Below are positions 1 to 6,829 of a stretch of 8,956 bases of DNA, piece after piece (the first letter of the stretch is position 1; the number at the start of each line of letters is the position of its first letter). The notes under the pieces are model-generated. The model saw only the letters and a list, made by a program, of their open reading frames with translations, was not told the DNA's origin and searched no databases. Source of the stretch: a bacterium (lineage in GTDB: Bacteria; Tectomicrobia; Entotheonellia; Entotheonellales; Entotheonellaceae). Position numbers and translations under genes: made by a program. Location of the stretch: positions 1-8,956 of the forward strand of contig JAPULM010000364.1 of assembly GCA_027294925.1 (NCBI GenBank), given 5' to 3'.

Positions 1-698
1 ATGACAACTTCAATGATTTCCGCTTTGCTCAAGCCAACATTAAGCGCCGCCTGAAAGAATTTCTCAAGCTGCATGACTAAATTGAGAGCCGTAAATGATC
101 CTAATGCACAGATAGTCCGCGAACGATAATCGAGATCCGGACGGTGCCAAATATCGCCATAGCCATACTGAATCGCAACGGGATACAGGGCTGCCGTCAC
201 CGTATTATCCGGGGACGCATAGCCCTGTCGGCTACGCTCACCATGTAATGTCTGCATCATCTCTCGCCCCATGGCGTCCAGCTCGTCGAGGCTATAATCC
301 GGTAGCACCGTATGAGGTACTTCAATATGCCGCGCCTCAAACACCTCATGCGCCACGTCAAGTGAATTCACCATGCTTGGAAAGCCCGCATAAATCGAGC
401 CTTGGATAAAGATTTCCTGCAACGTACGGGGCGGCATTCCCAGGTTGAGGGCGCTATTGAGATACGCCCGTAACTGTGGCAAGTGTTGCACAGAACTGAG
501 AACTGCCAAGGTACAAATCATCCGATCACTCATACTGAGACCAGGCCTAGACCAAACCGCGCCAAACACCACTTCCGTCGTTAATCGAGATACGCCGGGC
601 ACGCCATGGGCCGCCACCGTGCCAACATCCTGCCTGCGGTGTTGGAGCTGATCTCGAATCGCTTCGCCTCGTTGATGCAACGCCTCACGACTAGACAT
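1..698 (-). CDS. Tandem carboxymuconolactone decarboxylase (CMD)-fold protein, C-terminus off the left edge
   Basis: The start is an ATG at 698-696, preceded on the minus strand by AGGAAAGG with good spacing. The 232 visible codons are open to position 1, so the C-terminus is missing only because the window ends. Two CMD-like helical repeats are visible. The first covers about residues 55-120, including LNSALNLGMPPRTLQEIF and YAGFPSMVNS. The second starts at about residue 187 and includes the AALNVGLSKAEIIEVV segment. CMD-family proteins are gamma-carboxymuconolactone decarboxylases of the beta-ketoadipate route or AhpD-like peroxidase partners. No AhpD Cys-x-x-Cys pair is seen. The His usually found before the A-L-N of each repeat appears to be Tyr79 in the first and Phe214 in the second, so the usual chemistry is doubtful. 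It is divergent from the oxaloacetate-decarboxylase-like gene with 150 bp between starts. The family call is firm; the substrate is unknown. Confidence 0.85.
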   Translation of the reverse strand, partial: MSSREALHQRGEAIRDQLQHRRQDVGTVAAHGVPGVSRLTTEVVFGAVWSRPGLSMSDRMICTLAVLSSVQHLPQLRAYLNSALNLGMPPRTLQEIFIQGSIYAGFPSMVNSLDVAHEVFEARHIEVPHTVLPDYSLDELDAMGREMMQTLHGERSRQGYASPDNTVTAALYPVAIQYGYGDIWHRPDLDYRSRTICALGSFTALNLVMQLEKFFQAALNVGLSKAEIIEVV

Positions 699-848
699 TA
701 TTTTCCTTTCCTGCTTGGAGGTGAAATACGGTATGATGCAATAACATGCTTGTCGAGACATCCTAGCATAGATTTTTGCAACAGAGAACGCGACGGCAGG
801 CGTTGTGATCATATGAAGCCCAATCCTCTCATTGCAAGGGAAACCGCC

Positions 849-1709
849 ATGTTATTGTCTCAACGCCGTGAACGCTATCGCCAGGTATTAGCAGGTGACG
901 AATGTGTGCATCCGGCTTCAGTATTCGACCCTATATCAGCCCGCATAGCGGAATCCTTGGGGTTCGAAATCGGCATGTTCGCCGGCTCTATTGCTTCGGC
1001 AACGGTATTAGGAGCGCCGGATCTCGTCGTGCTCACATTAACGGAGTTTGCCGAGCAAATCGGCCGCATCACACGGGGAAGTAATTTGAGCCTAATGGTC
1101 GATGCAGATCATGGCTATGGCAACGCATTGAATGTCATGCGGACGGTAGAAGAATTGGAAACGGCCGGCGTATCCGCCCTGACCATTGAAGATACGGTCT
1201 TGCCCCTATCGTTTGGAGGCGGGAATGATGGATTAATCTCGCAAGCAGAAATGGTTGGTAAACTGCGTAGCGCCGTGCACGCACGACAAGACTCAACCCT
1301 GGTGATTATTGGCCGCACAGCCGTCCTACGTTTTGTTAGTCTGGAGGAAGCTCAAAGACGGATTAAAGCCTATGCAGAAACCGGCATTGACGCGCTCTTT
1401 CTTACCGGCACGCGAAACTGGGAGCAGTTAGAGGTCGTCCGTCAGGCAACGTCCCTGCCCCTTCTGATGGGTGGTGGAGCGCCAGAAATGTCAGATCGCC
1501 AACGCCTAGGCGCCGCTGGTGTGCGCATCGCCCTACAAGGACATATGCCGTTTTACGCCGGCGTAAAAGCCGTTTATGACACCCTTAAACACCTTCGAGA
1601 TGGCGGCTCACCCGCGGCTCTTAATGATAAAGTAGCCTCAAATGATCTATTAAATATTGCACTAAAGCAGCAAGACTATGCCCGTTGGCGACAAGACTAC
1701 CTTCAATAA
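849..1709 (+). CDS. Oxaloacetate decarboxylase-like enzyme, isocitrate lyase/PEP mutase superfamily
   Basis: This is a 286-aa TIM-barrel enzyme. It closely resembles, from memory, Pseudomonas PA4872 oxaloacetate decarboxylase (oxaloacetate to pyruvate plus CO2, Mg-dependent) in length and motifs. Visible matches are ASVFDPISARIAESLGFE (23-40), the metal-binding DADHGYGNALNVMRTV (85-100), LTIEDT (111-116), IIGRT with Arg156, and QGHMPFYAGVKAVYD with His232. The catalytic Cys loop of isocitrate lyases is absent; FGGGNDGLI lies near that place, which argues for decarboxylase over lyase. The ATG at 849 was chosen because AAGGG lies 8 nt upstream and the length matches the family. The in-frame ATG at 813 lacks a good ribosome site, and the frame upstream of that overlaps the opposite gene. 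It may act with neighbouring degradative enzymes. Related phosphonopyruvate or methylisocitrate enzymes are less likely alternatives. Confidence 0.88.
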   Translation: MLLSQRRERYRQVLAGDECVHPASVFDPISARIAESLGFEIGMFAGSIASATVLGAPDLVVLTLTEFAEQIGRITRGSNLSLMVDADHGYGNALNVMRTVEELETAGVSALTIEDTVLPLSFGGGNDGLISQAEMVGKLRSAVHARQDSTLVIIGRTAVLRFVSLEEAQRRIKAYAETGIDALFLTGTRNWEQLEVVRQATSLPLLMGGGAPEMSDRQRLGAAGVRIALQGHMPFYAGVKAVYDTLKHLRDGGSPAALNDKVASNDLLNIALKQQDYARWRQDYLQ

Positions 1710-1829
1710 GCAATTTCAAGTGTGACTAAACCTTGATCTTTCCTATGTCGTACGGCATCTACGGAACAATACAGTTACCTAATCACAATTGAGGCCGAGC
1801 CGATGGTATAGCCCGAAAGGAAACATCGC

Positions 1830-2642
1830 ATGAGACAGGGATTCAATGTTGACGACTCGGATACGCATGTCAACCCTGCTGCGGACGTCCTTGACCGCTA
1901 TGTAGATCCAAGCTTCAGAGCGCGACTTTCGGAACTGGAGCCCTATCGTCAGCAATTCGGCCAAACGGCTCAGGGGTCGGCAAAGCTCCAGCAGTATCGT
2001 GTTGGAACAAAATTTTACCGACGCATTCTGGGCACCTCTGACCCCGATTCTGAATTTACAGGACGAGGCGCCAATTGGCAGGGATCAAAACCGGCTCGAC
2101 CTCACGTACAAGATGACGCGCCTGAAAACCGAGTGATGGACATGGACGACGAAGGATCGGATGTCCATCTTCTGATTCCGACGGGATGGAGCAGCGTTGT
2201 CGGATTGGATGACCCGACGCTCGAAGTAGGCTTGATCCAGGCCTATCATTGCTATATGGTAGACTTTTGCGGACAATTCCCCGAGCGGCTTAAAGGCTTG
2301 ATTGTGGCTTCTACACGAAATGTTGATGAAGCCGTGCACGACATCCAACAATGGGGTAGGTCAAAGTGGGTAGTCGCCATGTTACCACTGTTGGACATGG
2401 ACATGCCGGCCGATCACCCGGATCTGGAACCGATTTGGCAAGCCGCACAGGCACACGACCTGGCCATTGCGAATCATAGTTTGACCTGGAATCCGCCTTA
2501 TTTTCCGGATCTATGGGAAAATATATTTCTAGGCCGCCTCACATCACATCCTTGGGGCGCAATGCGATTTATAGCCGCTTTTATCGGAGCCGGCATGATG
2601 GACCGCTATCCCGATCGACGACCTCACAACTGCAGTCAGTAA
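1830..2642 (+). pseudogene. COG2159 amidohydrolase (TIM-barrel metal-dependent hydrolase), C-terminally truncated
   Basis: The start is well supported: ATG at 1830 preceded by GAAAGGAAA. The 270-aa product aligns end to end with the intact 387-aa paralogue at 7124-8287, about half of residues identical by eye, until DRYPD (258-262). It then changes to an unrelated eight-residue tail (RRPHNCSQ) and stops. About 117 residues are lost, including the counterparts of the E-C-G-C-G-W motif and the late Asp/His of SDYPH that help form the metal site. The N-terminal DSDTH (9-13), NHS (215-217) and SHPWGAM (239-245) remain. The copy also lacks three residues around PYFP-DLWEN where the paralogue reads PYFPGYRDLDDN, and has Asn215 where the paralogue has His220. 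No continuation of the family sequence is found after 2616 in any forward frame. The protein is probably inactive if made. Confidence 0.82.
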
Positions 2643-2801
2643 TCAGCCTCAGCATGTCGAGCGATTCCGAAAATATCTACCCATTTATCCCCACTTTGGA
2701 CAGAACAGCAACAGAAGAGTTGGTCAATTCAAAAAACTTATGGATAGAATTATGTACGAGCTGTTACTTCCTTACCGTGAGAACATGAGAAAGGCTCCCT
2801 T
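2617..2801 (+). other. Post-breakpoint segment with two competing open frames, possible remnant of a lost gene
   Basis: This stretch follows the point where the truncated amidohydrolase leaves its family. Two forward frames are open. One runs from the breakpoint to TAA at 2812-2814, overlapping the M23 gene start by 13 nt; it would encode an Arg/Tyr-rich helical tail with HVERFRKYLPIYPHFGQ and YELLLPYRENMRKAP. The other could start at ATG 2654 and end with TGA at 2786-2788; it would encode 44 aa including SENIYPFIPTLDRTATEELV, but has no Shine-Dalgarno. Neither is recognised. The first may be the tail of a gene that once preceded the peptidase in its operon. A weak promoter-like pair, TTGGTC (2720) and TAGAAT (2745), has a 19-bp spacer, longer than ideal. 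Confidence 0.3.
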
Positions 2802-3767
2802 ATGCCTAACTTAACGCTTGTCTGGGTATCGAAAAGCAAATCGCGCTGCCGGACGATTTCTGTATCAAAACCTCTCATCTTTGCTACCATATTGGGGGGT
2901 GGCTTTCTGCTATGCATGCCGATCGTGGGCTCTTTTTGGATAAATCATATGTACCAACAGGTCGTTATGCAGGAGAAGCAGTACCACATTTTAAAAAATC
3001 AGTTAACGAAAAAAGATATTTTTCTGCACACTCAGGTACGTGAAACTCAAGAACTGTGGGAAGAGAAACAGCTTATCCTCGGTGAGTTACATGCGATCCA
3101 GAGTACGGAAAACAAGATCCGACGCTTTCTTGGCTTGAATGAGCGTCCCCGTCTCATTGAAAGATCCAACCAAGGCGGTATGGGTCCTCTAAGCGACGTT
3201 CACTTGCCGGAACAACATGCTTCGATACGGGTTAGCCTAGTAACGGAGGGAGATGGAACATTTTTCGATACGTCAAAGTCGCTACACAACGGACTTCAAG
3301 AAATACTAGCCTATTTGAATGAGAAACAGCTGCAATCAAAACGGATTCCGCAACTACTACCTGTCGCCTCTGAGAAAGTATGGCTGTCAGGACGTTTTGG
3401 CTGGCGTAAAGAACCCATATCAGGAAGCAAACGAGATTTTCACTATGGCATTGATATCGCCGGCCCTCGGGAATCGCCCATCATCGCACCGGCCGATGCT
3501 AAGGTCCTAAAGGTCGGTAAGGACAAATATCTAGGTGTCTATGTCAAGTTAGACCATTCAAGCCAGATCAAAACGTTATATGGCCACTTGGCGGTTGCGG
3601 CTGTAAAGGTTGGGCAAACGGTCAAACGAGGTGACGTGATTGGATACATGGGTAATACCGGTCGTAGCACGGGAACGCACCTTCACTACGGTATTTTAGT
3701 CGACGGCAAGTACGTTAATCCGTTGGATTTTGTGTGGAATCGTCCATTCAAATCATTCAACCTATGA
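2802..3767 (+). CDS. Membrane-anchored M23 (LytM-type) peptidase
   Basis: This 321-aa protein starts at ATG 2802, with AGAAAGG 7 nt upstream. It has a basic N-terminus (KSKSRCR, 11-17), one membrane segment at about 24-47, a coiled-coil-like charged region at about 52-110, and a C-terminal M23 domain at about 190-310. The Zn-site motif HYGID gives His214 and Asp218, LYGHL gives His262, and THLHYG gives His293 and His295. All expected ligands and catalytic histidines of LytM-type endopeptidases are therefore present. Such enzymes cut peptide cross-links in peptidoglycan, and here the catalytic domain would face the periplasm. The TGA stop is 9 nt before the bactofilin gene, so the two are almost surely co-transcribed. 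M23 peptidases next to bactofilins are a known cell-shape module (Helicobacter Csd1/CcmA is an example). The coiled coil may place the enzyme at the bactofilin scaffold. Confidence 0.93.
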   Translation: MPNLTLVWVSKSKSRCRTISVSKPLIFATILGGGFLLCMPIVGSFWINHMYQQVVMQEKQYHILKNQLTKKDIFLHTQVRETQELWEEKQLILGELHAIQSTENKIRRFLGLNERPRLIERSNQGGMGPLSDVHLPEQHASIRVSLVTEGDGTFFDTSKSLHNGLQEILAYLNEKQLQSKRIPQLLPVASEKVWLSGRFGWRKEPISGSKRDFHYGIDIAGPRESPIIAPADAKVLKVGKDKYLGVYVKLDHSSQIKTLYGHLAVAAVKVGQTVKRGDVIGYMGNTGRSTGTHLHYGILVDGKYVNPLDFVWNRPFKSFNL

Positions 3768-3776
3768 GGTGCCAAG

Positions 3777-4316
3777 ATGCGAGGCTTTGCCAAAAAAAAG
3801 CGTAACAAGAATAAACCACGCCACATCGACACCGTGATCGGTTCGGAATCGATGTTTGCAGGTGTCTTGCTAACCCAAAATAGCATCTGCATCGAAGGCA
3901 GTTTCAAAGGGCGACTGAAGTGTGAAAGCCAGGTTATCTTAAACAAGTCCGCTATTATCGAAGCAGACATTGTTGCAGAATATATATCCGTACATGGCAA
4001 GGTTACCGGTAATATTACGGCTCTCAAGCAGCTCAGTATTGGTATGACAGGCGTTGTATGTGGGGACGTGAAGACGGCTGCTATTACGATAGACAAGGGC
4101 GGCATCTTGGATGGCACATGCAAAATGCTGTCGGAACAACAAATAAAAGAAAACCGGTCATGCCTCCCGACGATCGAGAATATGTTGCCGAATGGCAAAG
4201 CCATTACTAGCAAAAATGGCAACACCAAACTCGATCAGAAAGACAGCCGAGACCCGAAAGTCAATCCGACACCCCAGGCGCAACCCGAAGCCGTTACTGC
4301 AATGGCGGAATCATAG
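3777..4316 (+). CDS. Bactofilin (polymer-forming cytoskeletal protein)
   Basis: This 179-aa protein starts at ATG 3777, with GAGGTG overlapping the end of the upstream gene as ribosome site. A very basic N-terminal tail (residues 2-15, including FAKKKRNKNKPR) leads into the bactofilin beta-helix core at about 18-118. The core shows the short hydrophobic rungs typical of the family: TVIGSESMFAGVL, CIEGSFKGRLKCE, ISVHGKVTGNI and CGDVKTAAITIDKGGIL. The C-terminal 60 residues are polar and rich in Pro, Asn and Lys, probably disordered. Bactofilins form nucleotide-free filaments on the inner face of the membrane and recruit wall enzymes for local growth or curvature. The upstream M23 peptidase is the obvious partner. 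The basic tail could bind membrane or nucleoid; this is inference. It ends in TAG, 20 nt from the convergent TPR remnant. No clear terminator is visible between them. Confidence 0.93.
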   Translation: MRGFAKKKRNKNKPRHIDTVIGSESMFAGVLLTQNSICIEGSFKGRLKCESQVILNKSAIIEADIVAEYISVHGKVTGNITALKQLSIGMTGVVCGDVKTAAITIDKGGILDGTCKMLSEQQIKENRSCLPTIENMLPNGKAITSKNGNTKLDQKDSRDPKVNPTPQAQPEAVTAMAES

Positions 4317-4336
4317 AAACTAAATCGCCTCAACGA

Positions 4337-4801
4337 TCAAGCCACGGCGTGTAATACCTGTCGGGCTTCGACAAACGCAAAAGTGTCAGGGTGAAGACCA
4401 TAGGTATAAAGATTGGTCGGATCCAGCGCTAGTGAACGCGCGCTCATCGCCAAACCTTCCTCATTGTAGCCCGATTGCTCCAGGAAAAATCCCAGCATGG
4501 TCATAAACTGCGACTCGTCCGGATCCGCATCGAGACTTCGGCGTGCAATCGGCATACCACCTTCATAGTCGCCCTGCTGAATACAATTAAGACCGAGAGT
4601 GCGGACAGCCAAACGATCCGTCGGGTATTGCGCCGATATTTGTTCCAATAGCTCGAAGGCTTTTGCACGTTCGCCCTATTGTAAAGCATCGACGGCTTGC
4701 ACATGTAAGTTTTCGCGTTCATCACCAATATTGTCGGCCAGAGACATAATCTGCTGATGCGCCGTTGACGCCAGGTCCACGCGTCCCATACGCCAGGCGC
4801 T
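4337..4801 (-). pseudogene. TTC38-like tetratricopeptide-repeat remnant with in-frame amber stop
   Basis: Read on the minus strand from 4801, the frame encodes recognisable helical-repeat sequence: SAWRMGRVDLA, DERENLHVQAVDALQ, a TAG at 4678-4676, then GERAKAFELLEQISAQYPTD and FLEQSGYNEEGLAMSARS. The order (R-E-x-x-H-V-x-A, then A-x-x-L-L-E-x-I, then a G-Y-x-E-G repeat) resembles proteins of the TTC38 family, which are normally well over 400 residues. Only about 153 codons are left, and both ends are missing. The TAG sits where CAG (Gln) would be natural (LQ-stop-GER), a single C-to-T change. The 3' part could be restarted from a TTG at 4648, giving 103 aa, but with no supporting ribosome site. 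The remnant begins in frame right after the TAA (4804-4802) of the preceding unknown gene, which suggests a deletion joined them. It is convergent with the bactofilin gene. Confidence 0.65.
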
Positions 4802-5386
4802 TTACTGATAAGGTCGCACCCAGGTTTCCGACCAGGCGATGCAAGCCGTACTGCTCTGCCGCCCATCGCGGTCTTGTAGAAGCACTTGTCCGGCGGCTAC
4901 GTCGCCGTTGAGCGTTAGCTGCGCACGACGGGCAGGGATAAAACAACTGTACACCCCGTGCGGGCGGCCCTCAACACTGCCGGCGGCCACGGTGATCATA
5001 AACGGCTCGTAGAAATCATACCAAGTTAAACGAATGATGTCGTCATCGGATTCCACGTGTTCAGTCCAGTAGGCTTGCCCATCGCCCCACTTCTCGAAGG
5101 CCGCTTCAAGCACCGGCAGTTGTTGATCGGCAAATGCCGGGTATAAAAAAACCTCGATTTCGTTTTGTAGCCAGCGCGCTAGGGCAATGTTATCGCTATA
5201 AATACGTATCCCGTCGTTTGTCAGCTCACTCTGCATGAACAGCACATGTCCCACCCCGGCGGGCGACCAGAGAACGCGCCAGTGACTCGTTCGAGTAGTT
5301 AATGGGCCGTCGGCTGCGTGGGTCAGGCGAATGAACGAGTTTTCACCGGTCAAACATACTTGATGCGGATCAGTTCCAGCCATCAT
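4802..5386 (-). CDS. Protein of unknown function, 194 aa, last intact gene of the minus-strand operon
   Basis: I do not recognise the family. The start is ATG at 5386 or the adjacent ATG at 5383; AAAGGAGAG just upstream serves either one. The protein has no signal peptide or membrane segment. It is acidic and rich in aromatic residues: GHVLFMQSELTNDGIRIYSDN (in part, about 46-66), the helix-like ALARWLQNEIEVFLYPAF (68-85), IRLTWYDFYEPFMITVAAG (118-136), HGVYSCFIPARRAQLTLNG (143-161) and CIAWSETWVRP (182-192). Alternating hydrophobic strands with turns suggest a cytosolic, beta-rich, ligand-binding-like fold; this is inference. It starts 9 nt after the stop of the small membrane protein and so belongs to the operon with the ABC permeases. 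Codon pattern and a full open frame argue that it is real. It may take part in handling the imported substrate. Confidence 0.75.
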   Translation of the reverse strand: MMAGTDPHQVCLTGENSFIRLTHAADGPLTTRTSHWRVLWSPAGVGHVLFMQSELTNDGIRIYSDNIALARWLQNEIEVFLYPAFADQQLPVLEAAFEKWGDGQAYWTEHVESDDDIIRLTWYDFYEPFMITVAAGSVEGRPHGVYSCFIPARRAQLTLNGDVAAGQVLLQDRDGRQSSTACIAWSETWVRPYQ

Positions 5387-5395
5387 GTCTCTCCT

Positions 5396-5803
5396 TTAGG
5401 TTTGGGGTACACAGGTCTCTTGTGCGATTTCTCCCATCAGATCAATCTGCTGTATCCAGTAGTAACGGGAGAGGAAACGTACATGGGCAGGGGTAACTGT
5501 ATAAAGAGTCGCGGTGTTGCCTGCCACACCACGTAAGCTGCCCACTTGCTGATAAATACGGATGTGGAATTCTTCCGGCGAAAATTTTGACGTGACGCGA
5601 AGATGAACGGTGGCGGGATGTTGCGCCAAGCAGGCATGCAGGCGGCTTGTGATGCGCCGTGGACCGGTAAGATAGCCGTAGGCCATATATACCCCCAACA
5701 GCATACCCACCACGCACAAAAAGCGCACAGTCGGATGATCGCGCCGGCGCCGCTTTCGCCTCGTACCTGAGGTGGAAGCGGATAATGTTTCTGTTGGCTG
5801 CAT
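5396..5803 (-). CDS. Small single-pass membrane protein of unknown function
   Basis: This 135-aa protein is read from ATG at 5803, which is 1 nt after the TAA (5807-5805) of the upstream permease and has GGAGG about 10 nt upstream. A longer reading from 5899 would overlap the permease and is not preferred. The N-terminus is strongly basic (TRRKRRRRDHP, 14-24), followed by one membrane helix at about 27-47 (FLCVVGMLLGVYMAYGYLTG) and a domain of about 85 residues, probably outside the cytoplasm by the positive-inside rule. That domain contains TVHLRVTSKFSPEEFHIRIYQQ and two Cys (58 and 131) that could form a disulfide. The family is not recognised. The tight spacing to the permease upstream and to the 194-aa gene downstream (9 nt) points to one transcript and perhaps an accessory role in transport. 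Confidence 0.68.
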   Translation of the reverse strand: MQPTETLSASTSGTRRKRRRRDHPTVRFLCVVGMLLGVYMAYGYLTGPRRITSRLHACLAQHPATVHLRVTSKFSPEEFHIRIYQQVGSLRGVAGNTATLYTVTPAHVRFLSRYYWIQQIDLMGEIAQETCVPQT

Positions 5804-5804
5804 A

Positions 5805-6665
5805 TTAGGATGGCCTCCAGACCAGTCCCCACCTCTGAATGGTCCATTTCTCGAGCGGTACCAGACATAAACGGTCCGTAAACATCCAGATGACAGCAAT
5901 GATGATCACCCCCAGGAACACTTCCTCAATCTTATATTCCTGCGCCGAAACAAAAATCATGAAACCGAGTCCACTATCACCACCGATCATCTCGGCGGCA
6001 ATAAGGGCTCTCCAGCCAAATCCCGTGCTCATCCGTATCCCGGTCACGATGCTAGGCAACGCACCGGGAATATAGACCTGCGTGATGACCTAGCTGCGTT
6101 TTCCACCCAATGTGAGGACACTGTGCTCGTATACCCGAGGTACGCTTCGCACGCCAAGCAAGGTGTTAAAGAAGACGAGCCAAAAGATGGTGTTCAGCAA
6201 GATAAAGAGCGTCGTCAGCCAACCAACGCCGAACCAGACAATGGCGAGTGGCATCCACGCGATGCCCGAGACGGCGTTGGCGAACACCCCAATCGGTTCA
6301 AGCACATGGCCGATACGCCGATGCATACCGGCCAACACGCCCAACGCCACCCCGGCGGGAATGCCAATAAGCAGACTCATGGCCACTCGTCCTAGACTCG
6401 ACAGAATATGGGTGGTCAAAAGGCAGTCATAGTCCAGGGTCAACACACGGCTCAAACCTGAGCAATCTTCTTGCAGGGTGAAAATCGCCTCCCAGACCGC
6501 TGCCAACGGCGGAATGTAGACCGGCGCTAGCCAGCCGAATATGCCGTTCATCAGCCACAGGGTCAAGAGGATAAGGAACGGAATCGCCCCCAGGACAATA
6601 CGGCGCAGCCGTTGATGGCCAAAACGGCGCTGGAGGTTGTACGATACGGCTTGCAACCGTCTCAT
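5805..6665 (-). pseudogene. NitT/TauT-type ABC transporter permease interrupted by an in-frame TAG
   Basis: The reading frame from ATG 6665 encodes 191 aa, meets TAG at 6092-6090, then continues in the same frame for 94 aa to TAA at 5807-5805. The total of about 285 aa is normal for TauC/SsuC-like permeases. The first half has several membrane helices, including LGAIPFLILLTLWLMNGIFG and the typical GIAWMPLAIVWFGVGW (134-149). The second half has IPGALPSIVTGIR, GWRALIAAEMIGGDSGLG and the C-terminal TIQRWGLV signature. The stop falls inside the EAA loop that docks the ATPase, where TGG (Trp) would be expected, so a single substitution explains it. The start overlaps the stop of the upstream permease tail as ATGA, and the next gene begins 1 nt after the final stop. 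The operon order is preserved, so the lesion looks recent. A sequencing error or suppression of the stop cannot be excluded from sequence alone. Confidence 0.85.
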
Positions 6666-6829
6666 CGTTGTACCAATCCCCAGCGTTGAATAGTGTCGGC
6701 TTCAATAGGACGTAGGATGTAACGATCCAGCAGAATCCAAATGGCGCCGATAAGCACCATGCCCAGGATAACCTCGGCGGTGAGATCCGCATCCTGGGCG
6801 GTGAAGATCAGCCATCCCAGCCCACCATC
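6662..6829 (-). pseudogene. C-terminal fragment of a second NitT/TauT-type ABC permease
   Basis: About 55 codons match the end of the neighbouring permease: GGLGWLIFTAQDA, then AEVILGMVLIGAIWILLDR, then TIQRWGLVQR before TGA (6664-6662). They align directly with the last third of the permease at 5805-6665 (GLGFMIF..., ...TIQRWGLVWR), so this was a second permease subunit in the same operon. The first roughly 200 residues, with the first membrane helices and the EAA loop, are gone. Upstream of about 6829 the frame is unrelated and overlaps the leader of another gene in a different frame, so the fragment has no start of its own. The TGA overlaps the ATG of the downstream permease by the classic ATGA arrangement. 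Confidence 0.78.

Noticed and set aside
813..815. ATG at 813 as the start of the oxaloacetate-decarboxylase-like gene
   Set aside because: No ribosome site is seen in front of it, and the start at 849 gives the family length. It cannot be fully excluded.
606..848. An N-terminal extension of the oxaloacetate-decarboxylase-like protein back to 606
   Set aside because: It would overlap the CMD gene start on the other strand, adds 81 residues not found in the family, and the ATG at 849 has a well-spaced AAGGG.
3686..4228. A 180-codon minus-strand open frame over the M23/bactofilin genes
   Set aside because: It lies opposite two clearly recognised genes and has no recognisable domain; it is a shadow frame.
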